Below, in pieces: positions 7,154 to 17,213 of a stretch of DNA of 64,000 bases. The notes beneath the pieces are model-generated. The model saw only the letters and a list, made by a program, of their open reading frames with translations, made no database searches and was not told the origin of the DNA. Each line of letters opens with the position of its first letter. Positions within the stretch are counted from its first letter, which is position 1. Made by a program: the position numbers and the translations under genes. The stretch is from NCBI RefSeq assembly GCF_019052805.1, contig NZ_JAHQRJ010000001.1:1736001-1800000 (forward strand), given 5' to 3'. This stretch comes from Noviherbaspirillum sp. L7-7A (GTDB lineage: Bacteria > Pseudomonadota > Gammaproteobacteria > Burkholderiales > Burkholderiaceae_D).

Positions 7154-8842
7154 ATGGAAGCGATAGAAGCAAGCCCGATCGCCCTGCCCCAGCCAGCGGG
7201 CGTGATGGGCTTTGTCCAGAGCCCCACCGGCAAGAAGGTGCTGGCGGCCATCGGCGCGGCGGCGGTGCTGGCCATCATGGCCGGCATCTGGATGTGGAGC
7301 CAGAAGACCGAGTACAAGGTCCTGTTCTCCAACTTTACCGACAAGGATGGCGGCGCCATCGTCGCTTCGCTGCAGCAGCTCAACGTGCCTTACAAATATG
7401 CCGACGGCGGCGTGGCCATCCTGGTGCCGGCCGAGCAGGTGCATGACGTGCGCCTGAAGCTGGCGGCGCAGGGACTGCCCAAGGGCGGCGGCGTCGGCTT
7501 CGAGCTGATGGAAAACCAGAAGCTGGGCGTATCGCAGTTCCATGAGCAGGTCAACTTCCAGCGCGCGCTGGAAGGCGAGATGGCGCGCTCGATCCAGTCC
7601 ATCGCCGCGGTGCAGACGGCCCGCGTGCACCTGGCCATGCCCAAGAACACGGTGTTCGTGCGCGAGCAGCAGAAGCCCACCGCTTCCGTGCTGCTGAACC
7701 TGCATCCCGGCCGCAGCCTGGACGCGCAGCAGGTCAGCGCCGTCGTGCACCTGGTGGCGTCCAGCGTGCCCGACCTGCCGGCCAGGAACGTCACCGTGGT
7801 CGACCAGGACGGCAACCTGCTGTCCAACAACGACAAGCCGGCCAATGCCAACACGCTGGATGCCACCCAGCTGAAATACGTGCAGGAACTGCAGCAGGGC
7901 ATTGCGCGCCGCATCGAGTCCATCATCACGCCCATCGTCGGCGCCAACAATGTCCGGGCCGAAGCAACCGCCGACGTCGATTTCTCGCGCATCGAGCAGG
8001 CCGCCGAAACCTACAAGCCCAACGGCACGCCGGACAGCGCATCGATCCGCAGCCAGCAAAGCAGCGAAGCCAGCGGCCCGGCCGGCGCCGGCGCCGGGGG
8101 CGTGCCGGGCGCGCTGTCGAACCAGCCGCAGGCCAATGCCACCGCGCCCATCAATGGCCAGCCGGCCCAGCCCGGCCAGCCGGGCGCGGCGCCGGCCCAG
8201 GCCGGCAATACCCGGCGCGACAGCACCATCAATTACGAAGTCGACAAGACCATCCGCTACACCCAGCAGCCCATGGGCGGACTGCGCCGGCTGTCGGTGG
8301 CGGTGGTGCTGAACTACCGTACCGAGATGGGCAAGAACGGCAAGCCCGCCACCCGCGCCCTGACCGATGCCGAGAAGGCCCAGATCACCGACCTGATCAA
8401 GGAAACGATGGGCTTCAACAAGGAGCGCGGCGACTCCCTGAATGTGCTCAACAGCCCGTTCGTCACGCCCGAGAAGGAAGTGCCGGTCGAGCCGGTGTAC
8501 TGGAAGAATCCGGAATACATCGCCATGGCCAAGGAAGGCGGACGCTACCTGCTGATCGGCCTGGCGCTGCTGTTCCTCTACCTCAAGATGCTGCGGCCGC
8601 TGCTGCGCACCGTGTCGCCGCCGCCGCCGCCGCCGGCATTGCCGGACAACAGCGAGGGGCAGGCCGCTCTGGAGAACGGGGTCGACGAGGATGGCGCCGT
8701 GGTCGAGCTCAGCGCGGGCGCGCTGCCGGCGCCCAAGCAGCGCAGCTACCAGGAAAACCTGGAAGCGGCCAAGGCGCTGGCGCGGCAGGACCCGCGCATG
8801 GTGGCCAATATCGTGAAGAACTGGGTGGACGGAAATGAGTGA
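7154..8842 (+). CDS. fliF: Flagellar MS-ring protein FliF
   Basis: The 562-residue product has the full FliF architecture: a first membrane helix near residues 28-48, the YscJ-like ring-building motifs (HLAMPKNTVFVREQQKPTASV-type block near residue 155-180), a Gly/Pro/Ala-rich linker around residues 290-345, a second membrane helix near residues 455-475, a run of prolines, and a C-terminal FliG-binding tail. FliF forms the MS ring in the inner membrane on which the C ring and export gate assemble. The stop codon overlaps the fliG start by eight bases. Confidence 0.97.
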   Translation: MEAIEASPIALPQPAGVMGFVQSPTGKKVLAAIGAAAVLAIMAGIWMWSQKTEYKVLFSNFTDKDGGAIVASLQQLNVPYKYADGGVAILVPAEQVHDVRLKLAAQGLPKGGGVGFELMENQKLGVSQFHEQVNFQRALEGEMARSIQSIAAVQTARVHLAMPKNTVFVREQQKPTASVLLNLHPGRSLDAQQVSAVVHLVASSVPDLPARNVTVVDQDGNLLSNNDKPANANTLDATQLKYVQELQQGIARRIESIITPIVGANNVRAEATADVDFSRIEQAAETYKPNGTPDSASIRSQQSSEASGPAGAGAGGVPGALSNQPQANATAPINGQPAQPGQPGAAPAQAGNTRRDSTINYEVDKTIRYTQQPMGGLRRLSVAVVLNYRTEMGKNGKPATRALTDAEKAQITDLIKETMGFNKERGDSLNVLNSPFVTPEKEVPVEPVYWKNPEYIAMAKEGGRYLLIGLALLFLYLKMLRPLLRTVSPPPPPPALPDNSEGQAALENGVDEDGAVVELSAGALPAPKQRSYQENLEAAKALARQDPRMVANIVKNWVDGNE

Positions 8843-9830
8843 CGCAGGCGTACAGAAAGGCGCGATCCTGATGCTCGCGCTGGGCGAGGATGAAGCCGCC
8901 GAAGTGATGAAGTATCTGGGGCCGCGCGAGGTGCAGAAGCTGGGCGCGGCGATGTCGTCGATGAAGGCGGTGCAGAACGACGACCTGGAAAAGGTGCTGT
9001 CGAACTTCATCGAGAAGACCGAGGAGAACACCTCCATCGGCCTGGACTCGGATGAATACATCCGCACCGTGCTGACCAAGGCGCTCGGCGACGACAAGGC
9101 CTCGTCGCTGCTGAACCGCATCCTGGGCCAGCGCGACGCCAGCGGCATCGAAAGCCTGAAGTGGATGGACTCGGAATCGGTGGCGGACCTGATCCGCTTC
9201 GAGCATCCGCAGATCATCGCCACCATCCTGGTCCACCTGGAGCGCTACCACGCCTGCGAGGTGCTGGACCGCTTCACCGAGCGGCTGCGCAATGACGTGG
9301 TGCTGCGCATCGCCACGCTGGACGGCGTGCAGCCGGCCGCGCTGCGCGAACTGAACGAAGTGCTGACCAAGCTGTTGTCGGGCAACGAGAGCGTGAAGAA
9401 GAAGCCCATGGGTGGCATACGCACCGCGGCCGAGATCCTGAACTTCATGTCGGGCGAAGGCGAGACCTCGGTGATGGCCAACCTGCGCACCTATGACGAG
9501 TCGATGGCCCAGAAGATCATGGATGAGATGTTCGTCTTCGACAACATCATGGACATCGACGACCGCGGCATCCAGGTAATCCTGCGCGAAGTGCAGTCCG
9601 AGTCGCTGATCATCGCATTGAAGGGCACGTCGGACGAGATGCGGGAAAAGATCTTCAAGAACATGTCGCAGCGCGCCGCCGAGATGATGCGCGAGGACCT
9701 GGAATCGAAGGGTCCGGTGCGGCTGTCGGAAGTCGAGGCGCAGCAGAAGGAAATCCTGCAGGTGGTGCGCCGCCTGGCCGACGAAGGCCAGATCCAGCTG
9801 GGCGCGAAGGGCGAGGACGCGTATGTCTGA
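8835..9830 (+). CDS. fliG: Flagellar motor switch protein FliG
   Basis: The 331-residue product has the usual length and domain order. The N-terminal domain binds FliF, the middle domain carries the EHPQ motif (RFEHPQIIATIL, about residue 125), and the C-terminal domain keeps the charged torque helix that contacts MotA (region around MREKIFKNMSQRAAEMMREDLE). FliG couples stator movement to rotor rotation and, with FliM and FliN, sets rotation direction. It overlaps fliF and fliH by eight bases each, so expression is coupled. Confidence 0.97.
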   Translation: MSDAGVQKGAILMLALGEDEAAEVMKYLGPREVQKLGAAMSSMKAVQNDDLEKVLSNFIEKTEENTSIGLDSDEYIRTVLTKALGDDKASSLLNRILGQRDASGIESLKWMDSESVADLIRFEHPQIIATILVHLERYHACEVLDRFTERLRNDVVLRIATLDGVQPAALRELNEVLTKLLSGNESVKKKPMGGIRTAAEILNFMSGEGETSVMANLRTYDESMAQKIMDEMFVFDNIMDIDDRGIQVILREVQSESLIIALKGTSDEMREKIFKNMSQRAAEMMREDLESKGPVRLSEVEAQQKEILQVVRRLADEGQIQLGAKGEDAYV

Positions 9831-10494
9831 AGCCTTGCCGAAAGAGCGGCAGACCGCTTACCAGCGCTGGGAGATGGCCTCCTTCGGCGAGCCGGAAGCG
9901 CCGCCACCGCCGCCGGCCGAGCCGCAGCAGCCGCAGATCGATACCGAGGCCCTCCTGGCCGAGGCGCGCGAGCAGATTGCCGCGGCGCGCGAGCAGGCCA
10001 GGCGCGAAGGCCTGGCCGAAGGGCTGGCCCAGGGCTACCAGACCGGCATGGAACAGGGCCGCGCCCAGGCGCTGGAAGAAAACACCCTGCTGCAGCAGCT
10101 GAGCCAGGCCTTCGGCGCCGAGATCGCGCATGCCAAGGAACTGGTGGCGCAGGACCTGCTCGACCTGGCGCTGGACCTGGCCAAGGCCATGCTCAAGACC
10201 ACGCTGGCAATCCAGCCGGAACGGGTGCTGCCCATCGTCAATGATGCGATCGGCTATCTGCCCACGCTGCAGCAGCCGGCATTGCTGTTCCTGCATCCGG
10301 ACGATGCGCTGCTGGTGCGCGAGCGCATGGGCACCGAGCTGGCAAGCGCCGGCTGGCGGGTGCTGGATGAAGCGGCGATGGAGCGCGGCGGCTGCCGCAT
10401 CGAAACCGCCAGCAACCAGATCGACGCCGCCACCGGCAGCCGCTGGCAGCGCATCGCCGCATCGCTGGGCAAGGATGGCCTATGGCTGGCATGA
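9823..10494 (+). CDS. fliH: Flagellar assembly protein FliH
   Basis: The 223-residue product has a Pro-rich N-terminus, a Gln/Ala/Arg-rich helical part with GxxxG-like spacing ([18 protein letters not shown]), and a C-terminal domain with the [21 protein letters not shown] pattern of FliH. FliH is the peripheral stalk that regulates the FliI ATPase and tethers it to the C ring and export gate. It overlaps fliG by eight and fliI by 13 bases. Confidence 0.95.
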   Translation: MSEALPKERQTAYQRWEMASFGEPEAPPPPPAEPQQPQIDTEALLAEAREQIAAAREQARREGLAEGLAQGYQTGMEQGRAQALEENTLLQQLSQAFGAEIAHAKELVAQDLLDLALDLAKAMLKTTLAIQPERVLPIVNDAIGYLPTLQQPALLFLHPDDALLVRERMGTELASAGWRVLDEAAMERGGCRIETASNQIDAATGSRWQRIAASLGKDGLWLA

Positions 10495-11897
10495 ACCAGG
10501 AACTCGGCCAGGCGGGCGAACGCTGGCGCGCCTACCTGCGCGACTGCCGCGAACTGCTGACCATCGCCGAACCGCTGCAGGTGTCGGGCCGGGTCACCCG
10601 CGTGGCCGGCCTGGTGATGGAAGCCGTGGGCCTGAAGCTGGCCGTCGGCAGCGCCTGCACGATACCGCTGCCCAACGGCACCCGCATCGAAGCCGAGGTG
10701 GTGGGCTTCGAGAATGACCGCCTGTTCCTGATGCCGCAAAGCGATGTGGAAGGCGTGGTGCCGGGCAGCCGGGTGTTCCCGGTGGAAGTGGTGCAGTCCC
10801 TGCCCCGCCCCGGCGCGGTGAATCATCCGCGCCGCCGGCCGAGCGACCGCACCCGCCACCTGCCGGTCGGCATCGAGCTGCTGGGCCGGGTGGTCGATGG
10901 CGCCGGCCGCCCGCTCGACAACCTCGGCCCGCTCAATGCCAGCCATGCCGCGCCGCTGTCGGTGCGCGCCGCCAATCCGCTGGGCCGCGCGCCGATTTCC
11001 GAAGTGCTCGATACCGGCGTGCGCGCCATCAACAGCCTGCTGACGGTGGGACGCGGCCAGCGCATGGGGCTCTTTGCCGGCTCCGGCGTGGGCAAGAGCA
11101 TGTTGCTGGGCATGATGGCGCGCTATACCAGCGCCGATGTGATCGTGGTCGGCCTGATCGGCGAACGCGGCCGCGAGGTCAAGGAATTCATCGAGCAGAT
11201 CCTGGGCGAGGAAGGCCTGAAGCGCTCGGTGGTGGTGGCCGCGCCGGCGGACAATCCGCCGCTGATGCGGCTGCAGGCGGCCGCCTACACCACCGCGATC
11301 GCCGAGCATTTCCGCGACCAGAACCAGAACGTGCTGCTGATCATGGACTCGCTGACCCGCTATGCAATGGCGCAGCGCGAGATCGCGCTGGCCATCGGCG
11401 AGCCGCCGGCCACCAAGGGCTATCCGCCCTCGGTGTTCGCCAAGCTGCCGGCGCTGGTGGAGCGCACCGGCAATGGCCGCGAGGGCGGCGGCTCCATCAC
11501 CGCCTTCTATACCGTGCTGACCGAAGGCGACGACCAGCAGGACCCGATCGCCGACTCGGCCCGCGCCATCCTCGACGGCCACATCGTGCTCAACCGCACC
11601 CTGGCCGAAGCCGGCCACTATCCCGCCATCGACATCGAGCAGTCCATCTCGCGCGTGATGCACAGCATCACCACGCCGGAACAGCAGGCCCTGGCGCGGC
11701 GCTTGAAGCAGCTGACCTCGCGCTACCAGCGCAGCCGCGACCTGATCGCGGTCGGCGCCTACAGTGCCGGCAGCGACCCGATGCTGGATGAAGCCATTGC
11801 GCTGCAGCCGCGCATATCCAGCTTCCTGCAGCAAGGCATCCATGAGCAGTCGACCATGCCCGAGAGTTGCGGCCAACTTTCCGCTTTGTTCGGCTGA
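10482..11897 (+). CDS. fliI: Flagellum-specific ATP synthase FliI
   Basis: The 471-residue product is full length. The Walker A motif [15 protein letters not shown] lies near residue 193, Walker B in [13 protein letters not shown] near residue 284, and the C-terminal region carries the [15 protein letters not shown] block. FliI is the hexameric ATPase of the flagellar type III export apparatus. The first ATG (10482) follows AAGGA at seven bases; an ATG three codons later is possible. Confidence 0.97.
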   Translation: MAGMNQELGQAGERWRAYLRDCRELLTIAEPLQVSGRVTRVAGLVMEAVGLKLAVGSACTIPLPNGTRIEAEVVGFENDRLFLMPQSDVEGVVPGSRVFPVEVVQSLPRPGAVNHPRRRPSDRTRHLPVGIELLGRVVDGAGRPLDNLGPLNASHAAPLSVRAANPLGRAPISEVLDTGVRAINSLLTVGRGQRMGLFAGSGVGKSMLLGMMARYTSADVIVVGLIGERGREVKEFIEQILGEEGLKRSVVVAAPADNPPLMRLQAAAYTTAIAEHFRDQNQNVLLIMDSLTRYAMAQREIALAIGEPPATKGYPPSVFAKLPALVERTGNGREGGGSITAFYTVLTEGDDQQDPIADSARAILDGHIVLNRTLAEAGHYPAIDIEQSISRVMHSITTPEQQALARRLKQLTSRYQRSRDLIAVGAYSAGSDPMLDEAIALQPRISSFLQQGIHEQSTMPESCGQLSALFG

Positions 11898-11929
11898 TGG
11901 GCAGAGGCGGGCCGCATCGATAATGGCGC

Positions 11930-12370
11930 ATGGCTGATATTTCCGCACTGACCACACTGATCGAGCTGGCGACCAAGGATGTCGACGAAGCCGCCAAGCG
12001 GCTCGGCCGTGCGGTGCGCGCGGCCGAGGAGGCGCAGCAGAAGCTGGCCCTGCTCTCCGGCTACCGCGACGACTATGCCAGCCGCTTCCAGGTCACGATG
12101 ACGACCGGCTTCACGCCCATGGCCTATCGCAATTTCCAGGGCTTCATGGACAAGCTGGACCAGGCCATCTCGGGCCAGCAGCAGGTGGTGCGCGATGCCG
12201 AATGGCGGGTGGAACAGGAACGCAATGCCTGGCGCGAATCGGAGCGCAAGCGCATTTCCTACGACGCGCTGTGCAGCCGCGCCCAAAAGGCCGAGGACGC
12301 CAAGGTCGCCAAGCGGGAACAGAAGCAAACCGATGAACAGGCAGCCCGCAAGCTGCTCTACAAACGCTAA
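11930..12370 (+). CDS. fliJ: Flagellar export chaperone FliJ
   Basis: The 146-residue product is almost entirely charged helix with heptads, as in FliJ: an N-terminal Leu/Ile repeat, a central RDDYASRF element and a Lys/Arg-rich C-terminus (KQTDEQAARKLLYKR). FliJ forms the coiled-coil central stalk inside the FliI ring and helps deliver substrates. It lies 32 bases after fliI and 17 bases before fliK. Confidence 0.93.
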   Translation: MADISALTTLIELATKDVDEAAKRLGRAVRAAEEAQQKLALLSGYRDDYASRFQVTMTTGFTPMAYRNFQGFMDKLDQAISGQQQVVRDAEWRVEQERNAWRESERKRISYDALCSRAQKAEDAKVAKREQKQTDEQAARKLLYKR

Positions 12371-12387
12371 CCACGGATGGGCCGCAT

Positions 12388-13566
12388 ATGAATCTCCCTT
12401 CGATCGTCAATACGCTGGCTGGCCTGGGTGCCGGAAACGCGGCCGCCGCCAAGGCCGGAGCGCAGCAGCCATCCACCCCGTTCAACCAGTTGCTCTCGCG
12501 GGAGGTGGCACAGCGGCCGCCGTCGCAGGCCAATGCCGCGCCGCAGCAGCAGGCCCGCGCGCCCGAGGCGGCACGGCCGCAGGCGCACAAGGCCGAGTCC
12601 GGTCAGCAGACCGGCCGCACCGAGGCAGCGGAGCAGCCCCCGGCGCAGCCAGGCGCCGCCGGGCCGGCAGCCGCGCCAACCACCGAAGCCGCGCAGTCGG
12701 AACAGCCCGCCGCGGAGGACAGCGCAGCCAGCCTGGCCGATATTCCCGGCGCACCCCAGGCGGCGCTGATGATGCAGCTCATGGCCAGCGCCACCGCGGC
12801 TGCCACCACAACGCCGGCGCAGGAAACCGGCACCGCAGCGGACGCCCCGCCGGCAGTCGCCATCGGCAAGGGCGGCAAGGATGCCGAAACACAGGGTCCG
12901 CCGGACCTGCGCGCACCCGCAGCCACGATGCAGGAAGGCGACACTGCGCTGGCCGGCAAGGGTGAAGGCCAGCCCGCGCCCGACCTGCAGGCCGCCTTCG
13001 GCAAGGCGGTGGCCGAAGCCGCCAGCCAGCGCCCGGTGGCCGTGCAGGCCGCCACGCAGGCCGATGCCGCCCCGGCCACCGTACTGGCCACGCTGCAGGC
13101 AGCGACCCAGGCCGTGCACACGCCCACCGCCCATGTCGACAGGCTCACACCCGCAGTCGGCACGCCGGCCTGGGACCAGGCCCTGGGACAGAAGATCGTC
13201 TGGATGGCCCAGGGTGGCGAGCAGAGCGCCTCGCTGACCATGAATCCGCCCGAGCTAGGACCGATGCAGGTCGTGCTCAGCGTCAGCAACAACCAGGCCA
13301 CGGTGGACTTCATGGCGGCGCAGCCCGAGGTAAGGCAGGCGCTGGAAGCGGCGCTGCCGCGGCTGCGCGAAATGATGGGCGAATCCGGCATCCAGCTCGG
13401 CCAGGCCAATGTGAGCGCCGGCGGCCAGCAGCAGTTTGCCGGCTTCGACGGCGGTAGCAAGTCCGGCGGGCGGGGCAATGCCGACCATGGCGGCGCCGAA
13501 GCGCCGCAACTGCGCCAGGGCGTGGTGCGGATTGCGCGCGACGGCGCGGTCGACACCTTCGCCTGA
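12388..13566 (+). CDS. fliK: Flagellar hook-length control protein FliK
   Basis: The 392-residue product has a long low-complexity N-terminal part rich in Ala, Gln and Pro, the molecular-ruler section, followed by the conserved Flg_hook domain near residues 265-360 (WDQALGQKIVWMAQGG, then LTMNPPELGPMQVVLSV). The C-terminus is Gln/Gly-rich. It is the last gene of the fliF-K operon; a REP-like doublet follows. This is the second FliK-type protein in the window. Confidence 0.93.
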   Translation: MNLPSIVNTLAGLGAGNAAAAKAGAQQPSTPFNQLLSREVAQRPPSQANAAPQQQARAPEAARPQAHKAESGQQTGRTEAAEQPPAQPGAAGPAAAPTTEAAQSEQPAAEDSAASLADIPGAPQAALMMQLMASATAAATTTPAQETGTAADAPPAVAIGKGGKDAETQGPPDLRAPAATMQEGDTALAGKGEGQPAPDLQAAFGKAVAEAASQRPVAVQAATQADAAPATVLATLQAATQAVHTPTAHVDRLTPAVGTPAWDQALGQKIVWMAQGGEQSASLTMNPPELGPMQVVLSVSNNQATVDFMAAQPEVRQALEAALPRLREMMGESGIQLGQANVSAGGQQQFAGFDGGSKSGGRGNADHGGAEAPQLRQGVVRIARDGAVDTFA

Positions 13567-13760
13567 CGGCATGACCAGGGCCGAGGGGCGGCCACGGCTG
13601 CGGCAATCGGCGGCTGACTTAAGCTGCACCGGCCGTACCGGCCTGCGCAAGCCGGCAAGGTTGAAATCCTTCTAAAGCGCTTTCGGCCGAACCAGCCTCG
13701 TGCTGCAGGCCCCGGTGTGGCGCACACGGCATTGGGCTTCGTTGCCATGCCATTAAGGTC

Positions 13761-13876
13761 GTAGGGCGGAATACCCCGAAGGGGCATTCCGCCACTCGTC
13801 GACCAGGAAAGGTCCTTGAAATGATCTTTCCGGTATGCGGCCTGCGGTGCAATGCCCTTCGGGTATTGCACCCTAC
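13761..13876. repeat. REP-like palindrome doublet (locus 1)
   Basis: Two palindromes stand about 50 bases apart in inverted orientation. The first has arms GGCGGAATACCCC / GGGGCATTCCGCC with loop GAA, and the second arms GGTGCAATGCCC / GGGTATTGCACC with loop TTC. The outer ends are GTAGGG and CCCTAC. The same family recurs at 17108, 28246, 43007 and 53451. The doublet layout resembles REPIN elements, which are moved by RAYT transposases; no such gene is in this window. The rest of the 13567-13982 gap shows no gene. Confidence 0.85.
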
Positions 13877-13982
13877 CCCGGTGCGGCTCTTCCAATGGCA
13901 GTCTCGCGTGGCCGGCTGATGCCAGTCACGCTGGAAACGCTCTAGAATGCGGCCTCTTTCCCCTGCCGCTTCGAAGCCGTCC

Positions 13983-14879
13983 ATGCCTGACACCCGTTTG
14001 CTTCCACTGCCCCGCCGCCGCCTGCTTCTGCGGGCCGCCGCCCTCCCCCTGCTCGCCGGTTGCCAAACCAGTGCACCCACGTCGCGCGACTCAGCCGCGC
14101 TGGCGCAATTGCAGGCACTGGAACAAGGCTTCGACGGCCGGCTTGGCCTCTGCGCCATCGAAACCGGCAGCGGCAGGACGCTGGCCTGGCGGGCCGACGA
14201 ACGCTTTCCCCTGTGCAGCACCTTCAAGGCAGTGCTTGCCGCCGCCGTGCTGGCGCAAAGCAGCCGCAGCCCGGGCCTGCTGCAGCGGCGCATGCGCTAT
14301 ACCCGGCAGGACCTGGTCACCTACTCTCCCGTCACCGGGGCACATGTCGGCGACGGCATGACGGTCGGGGAACTGTGCGCGGCCGCCATCCAGCATAGCG
14401 ACAACACTGCCGGCAACCTGCTGCTGCAGCTGGTCGGCGGCCCATCGGCGCTGACCGCCTATGCCCGCTCGGTGGGTGACATGGCATTTCGCCTGGACCG
14501 CTGGGAAACCGCGCTGAACTCGGCACTGCCGGGCGACGAGCGCGACACCACCACGCCGGCCGCGATGAGCGCGACCCTGAAGCGGCTGGCGCTGGATGCT
14601 GAACTGACCGCGCCGCAGCGCGCGCAACTGCAGGACTGGCTGTTGGGGAACACCACAGGCGGCAGCCGCATCCGGGCCGGCATGCCTGCGGGCTGGCGGG
14701 TCGGCGACAAGACCGGCACCGGCGACTACGGCAGCACCAACGACATTGCGGTGCTATGGCCGCCGCAGCGGGCGCCGGTCACGCTGGCGATCTATCTGAC
14801 CGGCACGGCGCTCGACGCCAGACCGCGCAACGAGATCGTGGCGCAGGCGGCAAGAATAGTGGCCGACTGGCTGGCCTGA
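13983..14879 (+). CDS. Class A beta-lactamase (predicted lipoprotein)
   Basis: The 298-residue product has all class A signatures: the active-site STFK (Ser79, Lys82), SDN at 139-141, the omega-loop Glu175 in WETALN, and KTG at 243-245. It hydrolyses beta-lactams by an acyl-serine intermediate in the periplasm. The N-terminus has PRRR followed by a hydrophobic stretch and a lipobox LLAG-C (Cys27), so a Tat-type or Sec signal with lipid anchoring is likely, as in the Burkholderia Pen enzymes. The start at 13983 was chosen over an upstream frame that lacks a signal peptide. No LysR-type regulator gene is adjacent. Confidence 0.93.
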   Translation: MPDTRLLPLPRRRLLLRAAALPLLAGCQTSAPTSRDSAALAQLQALEQGFDGRLGLCAIETGSGRTLAWRADERFPLCSTFKAVLAAAVLAQSSRSPGLLQRRMRYTRQDLVTYSPVTGAHVGDGMTVGELCAAAIQHSDNTAGNLLLQLVGGPSALTAYARSVGDMAFRLDRWETALNSALPGDERDTTTPAAMSATLKRLALDAELTAPQRAQLQDWLLGNTTGGSRIRAGMPAGWRVGDKTGTGDYGSTNDIAVLWPPQRAPVTLAIYLTGTALDARPRNEIVAQAARIVADWLA

Positions 14880-14897
14880 ACCTGCAGGCAGGCCGGC

Positions 14898-15983
14898 TCA
14901 TGCCTCCGGCTCGTGCACATCGGAAGGACGCACCGGCTCCTTTTCGATCTTTTCGTTGGCAGCCTGCTTGTCTTCATCATCGGCCGTGAGCCCTTGCTGG
15001 CTGGCGCCGGCGGCGGCATCGTGCACCAGTTCCACCAGCACCGGGAAATGGTCGGAGCCGACATTGGGCAGCCGCCGCATGAACGACAGCGTGAAATGAC
15101 GGCTGTGGAACAGGTGGTCCAGCGGCCAGCGGATGAACCAGTGCCCCGCATGGAAGGTATTGAACATGCCGCGTCCGACCCGCGGATCGAGCAGGCCGCT
15201 GATCTTGCGGAACAGCCGGGTGGTGGCCGACCAGCCGACATCGTTCAGGTCGCCGGCGACGATCACCGGGCCCGGCACCTTCACCACGCTCTTCGCCACC
15301 ACCAGCAATTCGGCATCGCGCTCGGTCGATTCATCGTTCTCGGTCGGACTGGGCGGCGCTGGATGCATAAAATGCATGCGCACCGGCTGGCCCGACCGCA
15401 GGATGGCCATCGCATGCATCGATGGCACGTCCGGCTGCACCAGGAACTGGGTCTCGGCATCCTTCAGAGGCAGCCTGGAATAGACATGCATCCCATAAGT
15501 ATTCTCCAGCGGGCACTTGATGGTGTGGGGATACTCGCTTTCCAGCACGTCAAGCCGGCTCTGCCACCAGGCGTCGGTTTCCAGCGTGACCAGGATGTCA
15601 GGCTGATGCTGGCGCACCAGCGCAATCAGCGCGTCGGCGTTGCGGTTGGTCATCAGCACATTGGACGACAGGATGCGCACCCGGTCGTTGTCGGCGGGTG
15701 CCGGCGTCAGTCTCACTTCATTGGGATAGGGACGCAAGTAAGGCAGGATCCACCAGGCCTGGTAGAGCAGGCAGGCGGCGGTGGCGACCGGCATGAGCTG
15801 CTCGGGAAACTCGCTCAGGTCGAGAAAGGCCAGTTGCGCGGCGAGCAGCAGCAGGCCGGCTGCGGCAATCTGCAGTCGCGGAAAATCCAGGCCGCGTATC
15901 CACCAGAGCGAGGAACGCGACAGTGGCGCCACGGTCATCAGGACAATGATGGCGGTGAAACCGGCAATGACGAGTTCGGACAT
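14898..15983 (-). CDS. Membrane-anchored endonuclease/exonuclease/phosphatase family protein
   Basis: The 361-residue product starts with two or three membrane helices (about residues 3-22, 38-58 and 65-85), followed by an EEP-fold domain: SSNVLMTNR (metal-binding Asn), LVTLETD (catalytic Glu), GDLNDVGWS (catalytic Asp/Asn) and the C-terminal GSDHFPVLVEL. Family members cut DNA, phospholipids or phosphate esters with a divalent metal; the substrate here cannot be told. The last 35 residues are acidic and likely disordered. It is convergent with the beta-lactamase gene. Confidence 0.85.
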   Translation of the reverse strand: MSELVIAGFTAIIVLMTVAPLSRSSLWWIRGLDFPRLQIAAAGLLLLAAQLAFLDLSEFPEQLMPVATAACLLYQAWWILPYLRPYPNEVRLTPAPADNDRVRILSSNVLMTNRNADALIALVRQHQPDILVTLETDAWWQSRLDVLESEYPHTIKCPLENTYGMHVYSRLPLKDAETQFLVQPDVPSMHAMAILRSGQPVRMHFMHPAPPSPTENDESTERDAELLVVAKSVVKVPGPVIVAGDLNDVGWSATTRLFRKISGLLDPRVGRGMFNTFHAGHWFIRWPLDHLFHSRHFTLSFMRRLPNVGSDHFPVLVELVHDAAAGASQQGLTADDEDKQAANEKIEKEPVRPSDVHEPEA

Positions 15984-16180
15984 GCGTCATTGTAGAAAAA
16001 ACTGTCAGACCGACAATGACCACAGACAAGAACAATCGCAGAGCGCGATAAAAATGCAGGCCCGGCTGGCGAAATTATTGGGATGCTGGCACATGCCCGA
16101 TCGCATTCAACCGTCCAACCTTGTCAGACCATCATGCTTTCAGGCGTCAACCATTGTTAGCCGCCTGACGCCGAAGCTGG

Positions 16181-16498
16181 TCAGGCAGCCAGCCTTTGCG
16201 GCGCATATTGCATGGCAATACGGGTAATGGATTGCTGTGCCAGTTCGATCTTTTGCACTGCAGCATCGCACAGGCGCTGGAACTCGCCCCGAGTCAGCGT
16301 GCGGCTGCGCAGCGCGGTTTCGACCTTTTCGACCATGTCGCGGCGCATCAGGCGCAGTGCGGCGCGATGCTTTTCCGCCTCCGCCAGGATCTGCTCATAC
16401 AGCGCCGAAGGGGCAGCGGCGCCCTGGGCGAGCTGTTTTGCCACGTAGGCAAAAGAGCGGACGGTCAGATCGGCGTCGAATCGGTTTTGGGTCGTCAT
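16181..16498 (-). CDS. Small helical hypothetical protein
   Basis: The 105-residue product starts MTTQNRFDADLTVRSF and is predicted all helical and charged, with no signal or membrane segment. It resembles small phasin-like or conserved hypothetical proteins only loosely. The ATG at 16498 was preferred because the upstream extension crosses AT-rich, promoter-like sequence. Function unknown. Confidence 0.6.
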   Translation of the reverse strand: MTTQNRFDADLTVRSFAYVAKQLAQGAAAPSALYEQILAEAEKHRAALRLMRRDMVEKVETALRSRTLTRGEFQRLCDAAVQKIELAQQSITRIAMQYAPQRLAA

Positions 16499-16700
16499 GA
16501 AGAAAATCTCCGTACACATTGTTGATTTAGGACACATAACGGCCGACCCCCGCATTTGGAAGACAAGATAACAATTATTTACATTTGTATTTACTCCTGA
16601 AACATTTGCGGCCTGCTGCTGTCCGGCCAACAGCGGTTTTGGCGCGCAAATCCCCTCCCTGCCCTCTATATAATGCCTACTCTCATCGCAAGGAGCTGGT

Positions 16701-16901
16701 ATGACAGGCAGGAGACTACGGGTCGGACAGGCGATCACGCCTGAGGAATTCGAGGAACTGGGGGAAGAGGAACTGGCGCGACTGGTGCCACGGCAATACC
16801 GGGACTACTTTCCGGGCAAGGACGCCTGTGCCGATGGCTTCTTTTACCTGCACGATGGCACGGCATGGAGTTTTTACAAGGGTGGGTTTCTGGACGACTA
16901 G
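16701..16901 (+). CDS. Small acidic hypothetical protein
   Basis: The 66-residue product has an acidic helix (ITPEEFEELGEEELARLV) followed by an aromatic tail (YFPGKDACADGFFYLHDGTAWSFYKGG). AAGGAG stands six bases before the ATG, and a TATAAT (16669-16674) precedes it by 26 bases, so it is probably expressed. I recognise no family. Confidence 0.65.
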   Translation: MTGRRLRVGQAITPEEFEELGEEELARLVPRQYRDYFPGKDACADGFFYLHDGTAWSFYKGGFLDD

Positions 16902-17213
16902 TTTGGTAAGACCCGGACGGAATGCCGCGAAGAAGGGGAATCGGGAAGCCTGGAAGATCATTGTGCCCGCAGGACAGACAGGTTCCCAGGGATTCGAGCA
17001 TTGCACCGAACATCAGGTGCAGAACCTTCCGCCGGGTGCGCTGTTTGAAAGGCATTCCACTGTGCGGCCGCCTGGGCCGCAAATGGTGTTCTTACTGATC
17101 GACGATCCGTGCAATCCCCCTTCGGGTATTGCATCTACTATCTCTTTTGCGCCAGATCGACGACCGGCGCCATGTCCATTTGGCATGTTGCGCCGACGGC
17201 ATTGGTGGAACTC
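16902..17213. other. Intergenic region with one REP-like palindrome
   Basis: No gene is supported. The only structure seen is a single REP-like palindrome at 17108-17138 (GTGCAATCCCCC / GGGTATTGCA with loop TTC), a more decayed member of the family listed at 13761. A further half-copy lies at 17399-17437, next to the SDR stop codon. Confidence 0.5.
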
